Source of the DNA: Spartobacteria bacterium UBA5019
GTDB lineage: Bacteria; Verrucomicrobiota; Verrucomicrobiia; Chthoniobacterales; Terrimicrobiaceae
Assembly (NCBI GenBank): GCA_002396485.1
Contig: DGXZ01000057.1
Coordinates: 8,635 to 72,634, forward strand
Direction: 5' to 3'
Length of the DNA: 64,000 bases
The notes under the pieces are model-generated. The model saw only the letters and a list, made by a program, of their open reading frames with translations, did no database searches and was not told the origin of the DNA. The first letter of the stretch is position 1; each line of letters starts with the position of its first letter. The translations under genes and the position numbers were made by a program. Below, piece by piece: positions 1 to 11,400 of this stretch.

Positions 1-13
1 TTCTGCCACCCGA

Positions 14-1348
14 ATGGAAAAAATCGTCAGCCTCTGCAAGCGACGCGGGTTCATTTTCCAATCCTCCGAAATCTACGGCGGCCTGAACGGCTTCTGGGAC
101 TACGGCCCGCTCGGTGTGGAATTGAAAAAAAATCTCAAGGACTTTTGGTGGCGGCGCAATGTGCGCGAGCGCGACGACATGGAGGGAATGGATGGATCGA
201 TCATCATGAACCGCGCCGTCTGGAAGGCCTCGGGACACGAAGAGACATTCAGCGACCCGATGGTGGACTGCAAAGTGTGCCACTCCCGCAACCGCGCCGA
301 CCAACTGCCGGAGAAAGACGGCAAAAAATACTGCCCGAGTTGTGGCAGTCGCGACCTCACGGAAGCGCGCGATTTCAATCTCATGTTCAAGAGCCACGCC
401 GGTCCGATTGAAAGCGAGGATAATCTTGTTTATCTCCGCCCCGAGACCGCACAGGCGATTTTTGTGAATTTCCGCAATGTGCTCGACACCTCGCGCCAGA
501 AGCTCCCCTTCGGCATCGCGCAGATCGGAAAAGCCTTTCGCAACGAGATCAATCCCCGTAACTACATTTTCCGCTCGCGCGAATTCGAGCAGATGGAGAT
601 CGAGTATTTCTGCCGCCCGGAAGACGGCATGCAACTCACCGACTACTGGCTCGAGCAACGGCTCAAATTCTACGAGGACATCGGCATTCCCCGCTCGAAG
701 ATTCACATCAATGACATTCCGGATGGAGAAAGAGCGTTCTACTCGAAGAAAACATACGACCTCGAATATGAGTTTCCATTCGGTGTGAGCGAACTCGAAG
801 GCATCGCCTACCGCACCGACTACGATCTCGGAAAACACATCGAGCACTCCGGCAAGCCGCTCGACTACTTCGACGAGGCCACCAAGGAACGCTTCGTCCC
901 GCATGTCGTGGAGCCAAGCGCCGGCGTGGACCGCACCACACTCGCACTCCTCTGCGAGGCCTTCGACGAAGAAACCGTCACCGACGAAAAAGGAAACTCC
1001 GAGACCCGCACCGTCCTGCGTTTCCACCCCCGCATGGCCCCGATCAAATGCGGCATCTTCCCGCTGCTCAAAAACAAGCCCGCGCTTGTGGAAAAAGCCA
1101 AGGAGATCGCCACCGCCCTCCGCCCGATCATGAATGTCTTCTACGACGAAGCCGGAGCCATCGGCCGCCGCTACCGCCGCCAAGACGAGGCAGGCACGCC
1201 CTTCTGCGTCACGATTGACTTCGACACCATCGGCGAAAACGGCCCTGAAAAGGAAAACACCGTCACCCTGCGCCACCGCGATTCGATGACCCAGGAACGC
1301 ATCGCCATCTCCGACCTCAAAAACTACCTGCTGGAGAAAATCAGCTGA
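14..1348 (+). CDS. glyS: Glycyl-tRNA synthetase, dimeric (eukaryote/archaea-type), 5' end possibly outside window
   Basis: Charges tRNA-Gly with glycine in the cytoplasm. The sequence shows the class II alpha2 GlyRS pattern: N-terminal CKRRGFIFQSSEIYGG and DYGPLGVELK, a four-cysteine zinc site (C86, C89, C107, C110), motif 2 around RNEINPRNYIFRSREFEQ, motif 3 in EPSAGVDRTTLALL, then the anticodon-binding domain from about residue 345 (APIKCGIFPLL). The ATG at 14 gives 444 residues, but the frame is open to the window edge (S-A-T-R before the ATG) and relatives usually have several more residues before the DKIVSLCKRR-like start, so the true start may be upstream. It converges with the gene ending at 1550. 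No separate glyQ/glyS alpha and beta subunit genes are seen here. Confidence 0.96.
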   Translation: MEKIVSLCKRRGFIFQSSEIYGGLNGFWDYGPLGVELKKNLKDFWWRRNVRERDDMEGMDGSIIMNRAVWKASGHEETFSDPMVDCKVCHSRNRADQLPEKDGKKYCPSCGSRDLTEARDFNLMFKSHAGPIESEDNLVYLRPETAQAIFVNFRNVLDTSRQKLPFGIAQIGKAFRNEINPRNYIFRSREFEQMEIEYFCRPEDGMQLTDYWLEQRLKFYEDIGIPRSKIHINDIPDGERAFYSKKTYDLEYEFPFGVSELEGIAYRTDYDLGKHIEHSGKPLDYFDEATKERFVPHVVEPSAGVDRTTLALLCEAFDEETVTDEKGNSETRTVLRFHPRMAPIKCGIFPLLKNKPALVEKAKEIATALRPIMNVFYDEAGAIGRRYRRQDEAGTPFCVTIDFDTIGENGPEKENTVTLRHRDSMTQERIAISDLKNYLLEKIS

Positions 1349-1549
1349 CCCCGATCACCTCGAGGTCGTTTGTGGAGGCGCTTGAGGAGGGGGCTAGGGA
1401 CAACACGGAGGTCGTCCCTTCACATGCCTCGCCTTTGGAAATGTGGGATGAGTGCAAGCGTTGCGCACGAATCATTCCCAGCGCCACAGCCGGAGAGTGG
1501 AAAAACGTCTGAGCTGAGAGTCATCCCGCAGAGGGAAACGCAAAGGGGA
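1349..1549. other. Convergent intergenic region
   Basis: About 200 bases between the stops of glyS and the reverse-strand coiled-coil gene. An imperfect hairpin can be drawn near 1443-1481 (TGGGATGA against TCATTCCCA with inner pairing), but no run of T follows on either side, so I do not call it a terminator. Nothing else is recognised. Confidence 0.4.
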
Positions 1550-2032
1550 CTATTTTTGCACGGCGGTGGAGGTGTTTGCGGGTGCCGAGTTTTTGATATT
1601 GAATTTCTCCACCACCGAGCGGGCGTCCTTGTCGGTTTGCGCGAGTTGCAGGAGTTCCATAAGGAGCGCGTTGTAGCTATCTGAAACGCGCTGTGTCTCT
1701 TCGACCAGGCCTTGACGCTGCTTGAGCAAATCGGCGGCATTATTGCGAACGCTTTGCAATGCCACCGCCTGGTGATCGAGGTTTTCGACCCGCCAAGTCA
1801 AAGCCGAGTTGGTCTGTCTCAAAGCGAGAACTTGGGAGAAAAGAAAAAGAACAAAAGCCACGGCGAGAACGGGCATTGCGAAATCCATCCGCGCAAGGAC
1901 TTCAGGTTCCCGTGCAGGCACGACCTCCTCCGGCAAATCGAAAATTTTCTCGGGCGGAACGACCTTCGGAGTGCGGATACGGGTTTTTCGGCTTACAGGA
2001 ATTGGTTCGGCTGTGTCTAGGTCGGATTCCAT
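1550..2032 (-). CDS. Membrane-anchored coiled-coil protein, unknown function
   Basis: Family not recognised. The 160-residue protein has an acidic, proline-containing N-terminal segment of about 48 residues, a single hydrophobic helix near residues 51-68 (MPVLAVAFVLFLFSQVLAL), then a heptad-like coiled coil (about 75-140) and a polar tail. The predicted topology is a cytoplasmic N terminus with the coiled coil in the periplasm. It is the last of three same-strand genes: it starts 6 bases after the stop of a second TM/coiled-coil gene, which lies 50 bases downstream of the giant autotransporter. The shared design of the two small proteins suggests they work together, perhaps with the autotransporter; that is inference from position only. 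Confidence 0.7.
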   Translation of the reverse strand: MESDLDTAEPIPVSRKTRIRTPKVVPPEKIFDLPEEVVPAREPEVLARMDFAMPVLAVAFVLFLFSQVLALRQTNSALTWRVENLDHQAVALQSVRNNAADLLKQRQGLVEETQRVSDSYNALLMELLQLAQTDKDARSVVEKFNIKNSAPANTSTAVQK

Positions 2033-2038
2033 GGAAAA

Positions 2039-2413
2039 TCAGTTCAAGCCCTTCGTGGGCTTGGGCGGTTGTGGGGTGGAGGATTGGGGCGCTGTATCGC
2101 GGACTTGGACTCCGTGCTTTTGAAGAAAAACACCAAGGGCGATGTTGTTGTTTTTCATCTGGAGGGTGGCAATTTCATTGAGAATCGCCGGCCCGGCTTG
2201 TGTGGCGAGTTGTTTGGCGCTTTCGATCAGTTTTTGCTGGGCTTGTAGCTGCTGCTGGAGGCTTTGGATTTCAGTTTGAATGACCTGGATTTCCGTATCC
2301 TTTGCTTGGCTGTCCTGCTGCAATTTGCTGTTTCCGAAAGTCTGGAAAACAATCGAAGCTGATAAAATCAGCGCCAGGAGGGCGGTGAGGGCAAACAGTG
2401 CGTTTTTAACCAT
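2039..2413 (-). CDS. Small membrane-anchored coiled-coil protein, unknown function
   Basis: Family not recognised. The 124-residue protein has an N-terminal hydrophobic segment (residues 5-27, ALFALTALLALILSASIVFQ) that could be an uncleaved signal anchor. A glutamine-rich coiled coil follows (about 30-95), then a proline-rich tail (PQSSTPQPPKPTKG). It sits between the giant autotransporter (stop 50 bases upstream) and another TM/coiled-coil gene (6 bases downstream), all on the reverse strand, so co-transcription is likely. The glutamine-rich helix would lie in the periplasm. A scaffold or chaperone role for the autotransporter is possible but unproven. Confidence 0.7.
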   Translation of the reverse strand: MVKNALFALTALLALILSASIVFQTFGNSKLQQDSQAKDTEIQVIQTEIQSLQQQLQAQQKLIESAKQLATQAGPAILNEIATLQMKNNNIALGVFLQKHGVQVRDTAPQSSTPQPPKPTKGLN

Positions 2414-2463
2414 GGGAAAATCGATACTGCAAAATGCGTTTGAGTCGATGCTTGTGGGGTCTA

Positions 2464-5400
2464 TTAGAACGAGAGATTCAGGTCAGCGCTGATGATATTG
2501 TTTGTGAAGTCGATGTTCCCGAAATTGATATTGTAGAACAGCGAAGCGGTCCAGCGTTCGCCGAACTTCGTCGACATGCCCACGCCGCCGAAAATGCTGT
2601 CGCGATAGGGGCCGGAGGTGCCGTAGCCGAAGGACGGCCCGGAGCCGCCATCAAGGCTGGAGGAGATCGTGGCCGCGTTGTTCAGGAATTCGTGCATCCA
2701 TTGGGCCCGGACCTCAGGGATCAAAGTGACGCCCTTGGTGACATCCCACAGGTAGGCGACCCGGCCGCCGAGGCTTGAGCGCAGACTGCTGGTGTTTTGC
2801 GAGCCGACCGCCAGATCAAGGCTGTCTGCACCCTGCTCGGTGAATGCCGAAGTTCCCGCGTAGGTGTATTGAAGCCCCAGAAGCGGGCCGACGATGAATT
2901 TGTCGATTGTCCAATCCTTGCCGAGATTGATGCCGGCGTTGAATTGGCCGGTGCCGGGATTCGCACGGGCGGTGCGGTTGATTGTACTGAATTTGATCGG
3001 ACGCCGGGTCTGGAATCCCGTGTAGCCGCCGCCAATGACGGTGTCGGCATAGTAGCCGTCCTCGTTTTTGTAGGTGCCGTAGAGGCCAAAGAGAGCGCTA
3101 TTGCCCCGGTTCGAGCCACCACCATTGTATTTCGCGTAGTTAAATTGGTAACCGGCAAAGAGACCGCTGGAGAAGTTCTCGCTCAAACGATAGTCGGCAC
3201 CGACCAGGAATCCGCCAGCACTGTTTCGGTAGTTCGGGGCGGAGGTGCCGCGGGCGTTTGAAAACTCACCCGTTGCCATGACCCAGGAATTCCAATTGGT
3301 CAGGCCTGGCGCTTCGATGATCGGGGAGAGGGACTTGGGTGCCGCCGTGGATTTGCCATCGCGGTCGTTTTTGATCGGCTGCTCGGGGATTCCAACATAT
3401 TGGAAACCCTGAGCACCGAAGCGGACGGAGCTCATGCGCTGGTTGAGGAGCTGTGTCTGGTTGTAAGCCTGCTCGATAACGAGGTCGGGCAGGCTCTCGT
3501 AAAATCCCGGCGCGATCTGGTCGAAGGCGGCGGGGTATTGAGAGGCAATCTGGAGATCGAGAGCGATGCTCACGGTTTCCCGGTCTCCGCTCTTGGCCAG
3601 AATAAAGCTGTCGAGGGCTTGGGCGACACGGCGCTGATTGGAAGTCGTGGCCACCCGCGTGTAAGTGTCGGGCGCAATCACAATGGTTCCGGTTGTGCCT
3701 TGGTTCAGGAATCGTCCCCGGAATGTCGCCGGGGCGGTGATGGCGTCGAATTCCCCGTTGATCCCGCCGGTCGCGGAGAGGAAGGGATACTGTTGCCCAT
3801 AGGCGAGGCTGTCGTTTCCGCCGAAGTTGACGATGCTCAGCGTTCCCCCGAGTTGGGCGGTTCCGCTGATCACGATACGGTCGTAGCTCGAAGGGCTGGC
3901 GATTTCGAGGAGGGTGGTGGCGGTGGAGGTCCAGACCGGGTTCGAAATGATGGTGATCACGCCGGGCGAGTTGCCGGGCGAGAGCGTTCCGGCAATGGTC
4001 ATTCCGCCGGGGGCGATCACTGTGCCATTGCCGCCCAGGGTGCCGGCGGTGTTGACAACGACAGAGTTCGCGGAGAGTTGGCCGTTGACTGAGAGAAGGC
4101 CCGCATTGATCGAGGCGGCGGCGCCGACGGTGACGGCGTTTTGGACATCGAGTTCGCCCGCGCCGGTCTTCGAGAAATTGCCCAGAGTGGCGAGGGTGCC
4201 GCCGGTGACGAGCGAGGTGCCGTTGACGACATTGAGGATGCCGCCGGTGACATTCAGCGTGGTGTTTTGCTGGATCACGAGGTTGCCGCTATTCGTGAAA
4301 ATCAACCCGTCGATGGTGTTTTCAGTGCGACCGGTTGGAACCACCGAGTAAACCGTGCCATTGGCGCCGTTGACGCTGAAGTCCACCCAAGTCGGGGTGT
4401 CCGGTCCGGCCCAGTTGTCGATGATGTTGCCGGTGGCTGTGCCGTTGTTGAGCGTGTAGATGAGGGTGTTTCCGGCGATTTGGAAGGTGCCGTTGTGCGA
4501 GTGGTTCGCGGAGAAGCTGGCGAGGAAATCCGAGGCGCTGAAGGTGGTATTGCCGAAGCTGACCAGCGTGTTGTTTCCTTTCTGGAGATATTTTCCAGAG
4601 CCCAAGTCAAAGGTGCGGTTGCCGGAGTTTCCACCATTGATGAAGTTGCCCGAGGCGGAGATGTTGCCGCCGCTGGCGAGGGAGACGACGGCATTGGAGT
4701 TCGACCACGTGAGATCGGTAATGCCCGTGAGGGAGATGCGAGATGTGGCATTTCCAAGGACAAGCGTTCCCGAGGACAGCGTGAGAGCGCCGTTGCCGAG
4801 GGCTTTCGCGTGGAGGGCTTGAATGGAACCTGCGGCGAGTGTGGTTCCGCCGGTATAGGTATTGTTGCCGGAGAGGACCAGTGAGCCGCTGCCGGATTGG
4901 CGGAGGGCGCCGGCTCCAGAGATGGTTGCCGCGAGGGCTTGAGCGGTGGCGCTGTTGAAAGCGAGCGTGCCTGCGGAGATGACTGTGGTGCCGGTGCGGG
5001 TGTTGTTGCCGAGGAGTGTGAGAGTGCCGGTGCCTTGCTTGGTGAGCGAACCGTTGCCGGACAGGGTGGGCTGCCAGTTCACATGGAAGGCGCCGGTGTT
5101 GATGGTGCCACCGCTGGAGTTGATAGAGGTGGTCCCTCCATTCGGTGCGGTGGCGGTGAAATTGGCGGTGGCGAGAAGCGTCCCACCGTTGAAGGTGAAT
5201 GAGGAACCCGTGCTGGCAAGGGTCAGGTTGCCGAGGGAGAGATTTCCGCCGCCAAGGGTGTAGGAGCCCGTGCCGCCATTGCTCCCACCGAGGGCCAGAG
5301 CCGGAGCCGTGATGTTGCCGCCGGTTTGGGTGGCACTGCCTGTGGCCTGGTTGGAGCCAACGGACATGTTAGAACCAATGAGCAAAGTGGCATTGCCGGA

Positions 5401-8400
5401 GACAAGCAGGACACCAGAGTCCCCCAGGCCTTCGCCGATGGTGACCGAAGACGCGCCAGCAAGATTCAGGACGGCCGAGCCGCCGAGGGAGAGGGTGGCA
5501 TTGGCGGAGGTGAGGTTGTCCACAGAGACCACGCCATTGGCGGTGGTGGTGCCGCTGGTAATGGCGAGCGTGCCGCCACGGATGCTCAGACCGCTTCCAA
5601 GGGAGTTTGTGCCATTGAGGCTGAGCGTGCCGTTGCCGGATTTGGTGAGGGAACCACCGCCTGTGATGTTGCCGCTGAAAGCGGCGGAGGTGTTGTCGCC
5701 ACCGGCGGTGAGGCGGTTGGATTGGAGGTCGATGGCACCCGCCCCGGCGATGGAGCCGAGGGTTTCGTTGCCACCGAGTTGGAATAGCGCTCCGCTGGCG
5801 ACGGTGAGCGCGGAGGAGTTGCCGAGGCGTTCGTCGCCTTGGGTGGCGAGCGTACCGGAGTTGACCAGTGTCGTGCCGGAGTTTGCGTTGGCCCCGGCCA
5901 GCGTGAGGGTAGCGGCTCCGTTTTTCGTCAGCGAGCCGCTGCCGGAGAGGATTCCGGAGTAGGTTCCGTTCGCGGATTGGTTGAACACCAGTGCAGCGGT
6001 GTTCGCTATGTTGCCTTGGAGGCTGTCGGAGTTGCCGGCGAGCGTTCCTGCGGAAATGGTGGTACCGCCAGTGTAGGTGTTGTTGCCGGTGAGGGTGAGG
6101 GTGCCGTTGCCGCGTTTGGCGAATGCGCCTGCGCCGGTGATGGTGCCGTCAAAAGTGAGGTTCGACGATGCATTGTAGGAGAACGAGGTTCCGGCGGCGG
6201 TGCCGATATGGACTGCGGTGCCGTTGAGCGAAGCGACTTCGAGCGTGCCGCCATCGATCTGGATGTCCGACCCACCGGAAACCACAATCGGAACGGTGAA
6301 GGTGACATTGCCCGCCGTGGAGGTGAGGTGCATTCCGGTTCCGGCGGATCCGTTGAGGGTGAGGGCGCCGTTGCCGCCAACGCCGACGGTTTGATTGGTC
6401 GAGACGATGAAGTTCCTGACGGTGGCGTTCTGGCTGAGGTTGATGTTGGCGAGCGTGGTTGCGTTCACTCCGCTTGATGCGAAGTGGATGTCCCCTGTGC
6501 TGGGGCCAAATGTCGCATCGCCGACAGTTGCGCTGGAGTTATTCGACCAGTTGTTTGCGGCGAACCAATCGGTGCCGTTGCTGCCGACCCAGTAGATGTC
6601 GGAAACGGCCGCGAGGACGGCGAGGTTGAGTTTTTGGGCTCCCTCGCCGGTGTAGAAGTAGACCTCGTTACCGCCGAAGGTTTGGGCATTCGAGGCGCCG
6701 TAGTTGTTCAAGTTGGTCGCATTGACCTTGGCCGCCCCGCCAAGGACTGTGAAGTTGCCTGGAGCAGAAGAAGAGCCGTTGAAGCCGGTGAGGTTCGAGA
6801 GTGAGAAGTTGCCGAAGGAAACGGAGGAACCGTTGACGGCGAGGCTGGATGCCGGATTGAAAACGAGGTTGGAGCCGGCGGCGAGGGTCAAGTTGCCGCC
6901 GAGGGTGCCATTTCCGCCAAGGGTGGCAGCGTTGCCGATGGTGACAGGGGTCGATCCAAGAGTGCCGGTGACGACGAGCGTGCCGGCGGTGACTGTCGTG
7001 GGACCGGCATAAGTGTTATTTCCCGATAGAGTGAGGTTGCCAGTGCCGGCTTTGGCGAAAGCTCCGCCACCGGCGATGTTGCCGCTGAAAGTGGTAGAGG
7101 AGTTGTCGCCGCCGGCCGTGAGGGTGTTGGATTGGAGGTTGATGGCTCCCGCACCGGCGATGGAGCCGAGGGTTTCGTTGCCACCGAGTTGGAAGGTCGC
7201 GCCGCTGGCGACTGAGAGCGAGGAAGAGTCCGAAATGCGTTCGTTACCTTGCGTGGCAAGCGTTCCTGCGGAAACCGTGGTGCCGCCCATGTAGGAGTTG
7301 TTGCCAGCGAGGGTGAGGGTGCCATTAGCGGTTTTGGCGAGTGAGCCGGTGCCGGTGATCGCTCCGCTGTAGGTGGCGTTGCCGAACTCGGCGATAGTGA
7401 GGGTTTGCGCGGCAGCGATCGCAGTCGCTCCCCCACCCTGTAGGGAGCCGATGGTTTCGCTGGCGGCGATGGTGAAGGTGGCATTGGCCGAGTTCAGAGT
7501 GACAGTGCCGGTGTCGGACAGGGCGGAACCGCCTTGGACGATCAGGTTGCCGCCGTTGATCGAAGTGTTTCCGGTGAAGGTGTTGATTCCGGAGAGGGTG
7601 AGGTTGCCGGTGCCGCGCTTGAGGAGGCTGCCGTTGCCCGAGATGTTGCCGGTGATGGCGGTGGAGTTCCCGCCACCGATGGTTAGGAAGGTGGAATTTG
7701 AGCCGAAGCTGATCGCGCCGCCGAAAGCGAGATCGCCGGAGTCGGCGGCGAAGAGTGCGTTTTTCGCAAGGGTGATGGTGGAGTTGATGGTTTGGGTATT
7801 GGTCGAATCGTTTTCGACATTGCCCGCGAGTGTGATGGTGTTGTTGGAAATAATGAATTGCGAGGCACCCGTATTGAAGACGACGCCGCCGACGGATTGG
7901 TAGGTGACGGTATCGACGGCAGTTTGATTCGCGCCTGCGAAGTGGACGATGGCACCGGGGACGGGTGGGTTGACCCAGTTCGTGGCGGTAGTCCAGCTGC
8001 CGTTGCCCGCGCCACCGGTCCAGGTGTAGTCGGTACCGGGAGGTGGAGCTACGGTTTGGAAGAGGAGGTTGTTTCCGCTCACGACAAAGTTTCCGGAAAC
8101 GGTGAAGTTGCCGACGGCGTTGTAATGGAGGTTCGCCGTGTTGAGGGAGGAAACCCCGTTGCCAGTAAGGACGGTGAAGTTGCCGGCGGCGTAGCCCAGG
8201 TTGCTGAAGTCGAAGACGACGGGGCCGTTGACGGTAGCACTGCCTGAGGCGTTGATGCGGTCGCTGGTGGCGTTGCCGAGGTTGTAGAGGAGGTCGCCAC
8301 CGTTGAGGGTGATGCCGCCGACGGAGATCGTATCGATGGTGTTGACCGCGCCTGGGCTATAAGCGGCACCGGTTTGCAGGACGAGTGTGGAATTTGTGAG

Positions 8401-11400
8401 GTTGCCGCTGGCGAGGGTGCCGGAATTGACAATTGTGTTGCCGGAGTGGGTGTTCGTGCCGTTGAGGGTGAGAGTGGCTGAGCCATTTTTGGCGACGGAG
8501 CCCGTGCCCGAGATGTTGCCTGAGAAGGTGCCGTTGACGGATTGGTTGAAAGCGAGGGTGGCGTTGTTTGTGATGTTGCCGGTGATGGAACCAGAGGAAA
8601 TGGCAAGTGTGCCGCCGGAGATGGTGGTGCCGCCCGTGTAGGTGCTGGTTCCATTGAGCGTGAGCGTGCCAGTGCCGGATTTCACAAGACCATTCGAACC
8701 GCCGATGGTGTCGATGGTGACGGTGGGCGAAGTGCCGTTGACCGAGATGGTGGTGGCATTTCCGGCGAGGACGAGCGGGGCGGTGATGCTGACATTTCCC
8801 GCTGTAGATTCGACGGCGATGGCAGTGGCGAGGTTACCGCTGATGGTGAGGATGCCCGTGCCGCCAATCGACACAGGTTCGGATGTGGTGACGGTAAGGC
8901 CGGTGATGGTGGCGTTGGAATTGAGGAGGGACGCAGCAGTGGTGGTGGCGTTGGCTCCCGTGGAGGCGAAGGTGACGGATTGCGTGCCGTTGGTCGCGAG
9001 GGTGGTGTTACCGAGGGTGGCGTTTGCGGTGGCGGACCAGTTGTCGGCGGCGAGCCATGAGGTTCCGTTCGAGCCGACCCAGTAGAGGCTGGACGGGTCC
9101 GGTGGCGTGGAGCCGCTGGTGATGTAGAGGAAGAGGCTTTCGAGCTTGTCAACACCCGCCGTCGCATTAGTGCCACCGAAGTAGGCAAAGCGGCCATCGG
9201 AAAGGGTGTATTTGTTGGCGACGCCAAGATTCTGGAGGTTGGCTGTGCTGATGTAGGCGTTCGGAGTGTTCAGAGGGGTATTGGAGGTGAAGAGCGCAAA
9301 GGTCTGGTTTCCACTGGCGGATGGCAGGCCGAGGACATTCGAAACGGAGAAATTGCCGAAAGAAAGGGTGGTTTCGGGACCGGTGAGGCTGAGCGAGGAG
9401 TTGCTGAAAACGAAATTCGATCCGGTGGTGAAAGTGATGTTTCCGCCGATCGATCCGCCGCCGCCAAGGGCGGCCGCGCTGGAGATGGTGACAGGTGTGG
9501 AGCCGAGGGCGCCGGTGACAAGGAGGGTGCCGGAATCGACGGTGGTGGCGCCGGTGTAGGTGCTGTTGCCGGAGAGCGTGAGGGTGCCGCTGCCGGTTTT
9601 CACGATGGAGGCAGTGCCATTCGAGTTCTGTGTGATAGCACCGGTGACGGTGGTGTTTGAGGAACCGTTGAATGTGAGCGAGAGGTTTTGGGGCGTGATG
9701 GGCGCGAGGGCAATGTTGCCGAGAACGAGGTCGCCGGATTGGGCGAGGATGCTCTTGCCGGTGGCGAGGTAGGTCAGGTTGCTCGTGATGGTCTGGGTGA
9801 CGCCCGAGTTATTCGTGATACGGCCGCCGACGGTGAGGGTGTTGTTTGAGATGGTGAAACTCGCGGCGCCAGGCGCGAAGGTGATGGTGCCGGTGGAGTG
9901 GTTGCCAACGGTGTCCACCGAGGTGTTTTTGTTTCCGGCGAAAGTGATGGCGGCTCCGGCAGCGGGTTGGGAGCCCGAGAGCCAGTTCGCACCGGTGTTC
10001 CACTCGCCGGTTTGGTTGCCGGACCAGATGGCGGCAGCGGGGGCGGCTCCGGTGGTGAAAAGGATGTCTTTTGCACTATTGGAGAAATTTCCCACAAGGC
10101 CGGGGATATTGGAGGTGTAGCTTGTCGGCATGTTGTTTTGTTGCCCTGAATTCGCCCTGAAAATCGTGTAGGTTTGGTTTCCGACAAAACCTTGGTCACC
10201 GAAGTCGTCGTTGAAGAAGATTCCGGTTGTCATGCCACCCAGCGGGAACGGCAAAGAAATGGTGTCGGAGAGGTTTCCCGAAGCGAGATCCAGAACCAAA
10301 GTTCCGCCGCCCCATCCGGCCTGTTGAAGCGCGAGATTTTGGGCGAGGCCCGCACCGCCCGGGCTGAAGTAGCCGCCCTGAATCTGGAGGCTTTGGATTT
10401 CAAAACTGGAGCCCATCGTGGCCACGGTCCCGTTGAAACCGGTGGTGCCGGTGGTCAAAACACTGCCTGTATTGGAAAAATTGCCGCCGATGTGGATCGT
10501 GCCGGATTGCGAATAGATGGTTTGCGCACCGGTCGAAAGGAGTTGCGGCAGGAAATTGTCCCCGGAGAGGTTCACGATATTGCCGTTGGTGGTGATGGTG
10601 TTGTTCAGCGTGATGCCGCCGAAAATTTGGAGGGTTGTGGAGGAATCGGTGAAATTTTGCGAAGCCAGGCCGAGGCCGTTGTTTCCCGAGACTTGGAGAA
10701 CAGTCGTGCCGTTAAAAGAGAAAGTGCCGTTGTAGCCGGAATTGTCGCCGGAGAGGGCGAGTTGCTGGCCGGCGCCGAGAGCGATGTTGCCGCTGCCGGA
10801 GAGGTTTCCCGAGATCGTAAGCGGGATGTAGGGCAGGCCGCCGGTTCCACTAACCGTGAGGGAGTTCGTGCCGAGGGAGACGGGGCCTGCAAATTCCAGG
10901 GAACCGCCGTCGATATAGAGTGTTGTATTTCCTGTAAGGGTGGTGTTTCCGGAGAAGTTGTTGGCGCCGGAGGAGTTGTAGATTGCCCCCGAGGACTGGC
11001 CGTAACCCGATCCGCTGATCAGCAGGTTCCTCGACCAATCGAAGGTTTCGGTGGCGCTGGAGATGGTGAGGGCAAGGGTGGCGTTGTTGCCGATCACCAT
11101 TTGCCCGCCGGGGCCGGAGGGGAGGTTCGAGGCTGTCTGGACGAGGAGGGTGCCGGAATTCAGGAGGGTGGCGCCGGTGTAGGTGTTGGTTGCGTTGCCG
11201 AGGCTGAGGGTTCCGTTGTGGGTGGATGAGGTGCCGAGACCGCCGGTTCCGGAGACCGCCCCTTGCAGGCTGAGCGTGCCGCCATCGAGGACATTGGTGT
11301 AGAGGATGGCATTGTTCGCCGTGCTGACATTGCCGGTGAAGGTGGGGGTGGAAGCCATTGCGGCTATGGTGCTGTTGCCGAGGATTTGAATGGCACCGGA

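Noticed and set aside
1443..1481. Terminator at the glyS/coiled-coil convergence
   Set aside because: The hairpin is imperfect and no T run follows on either strand.
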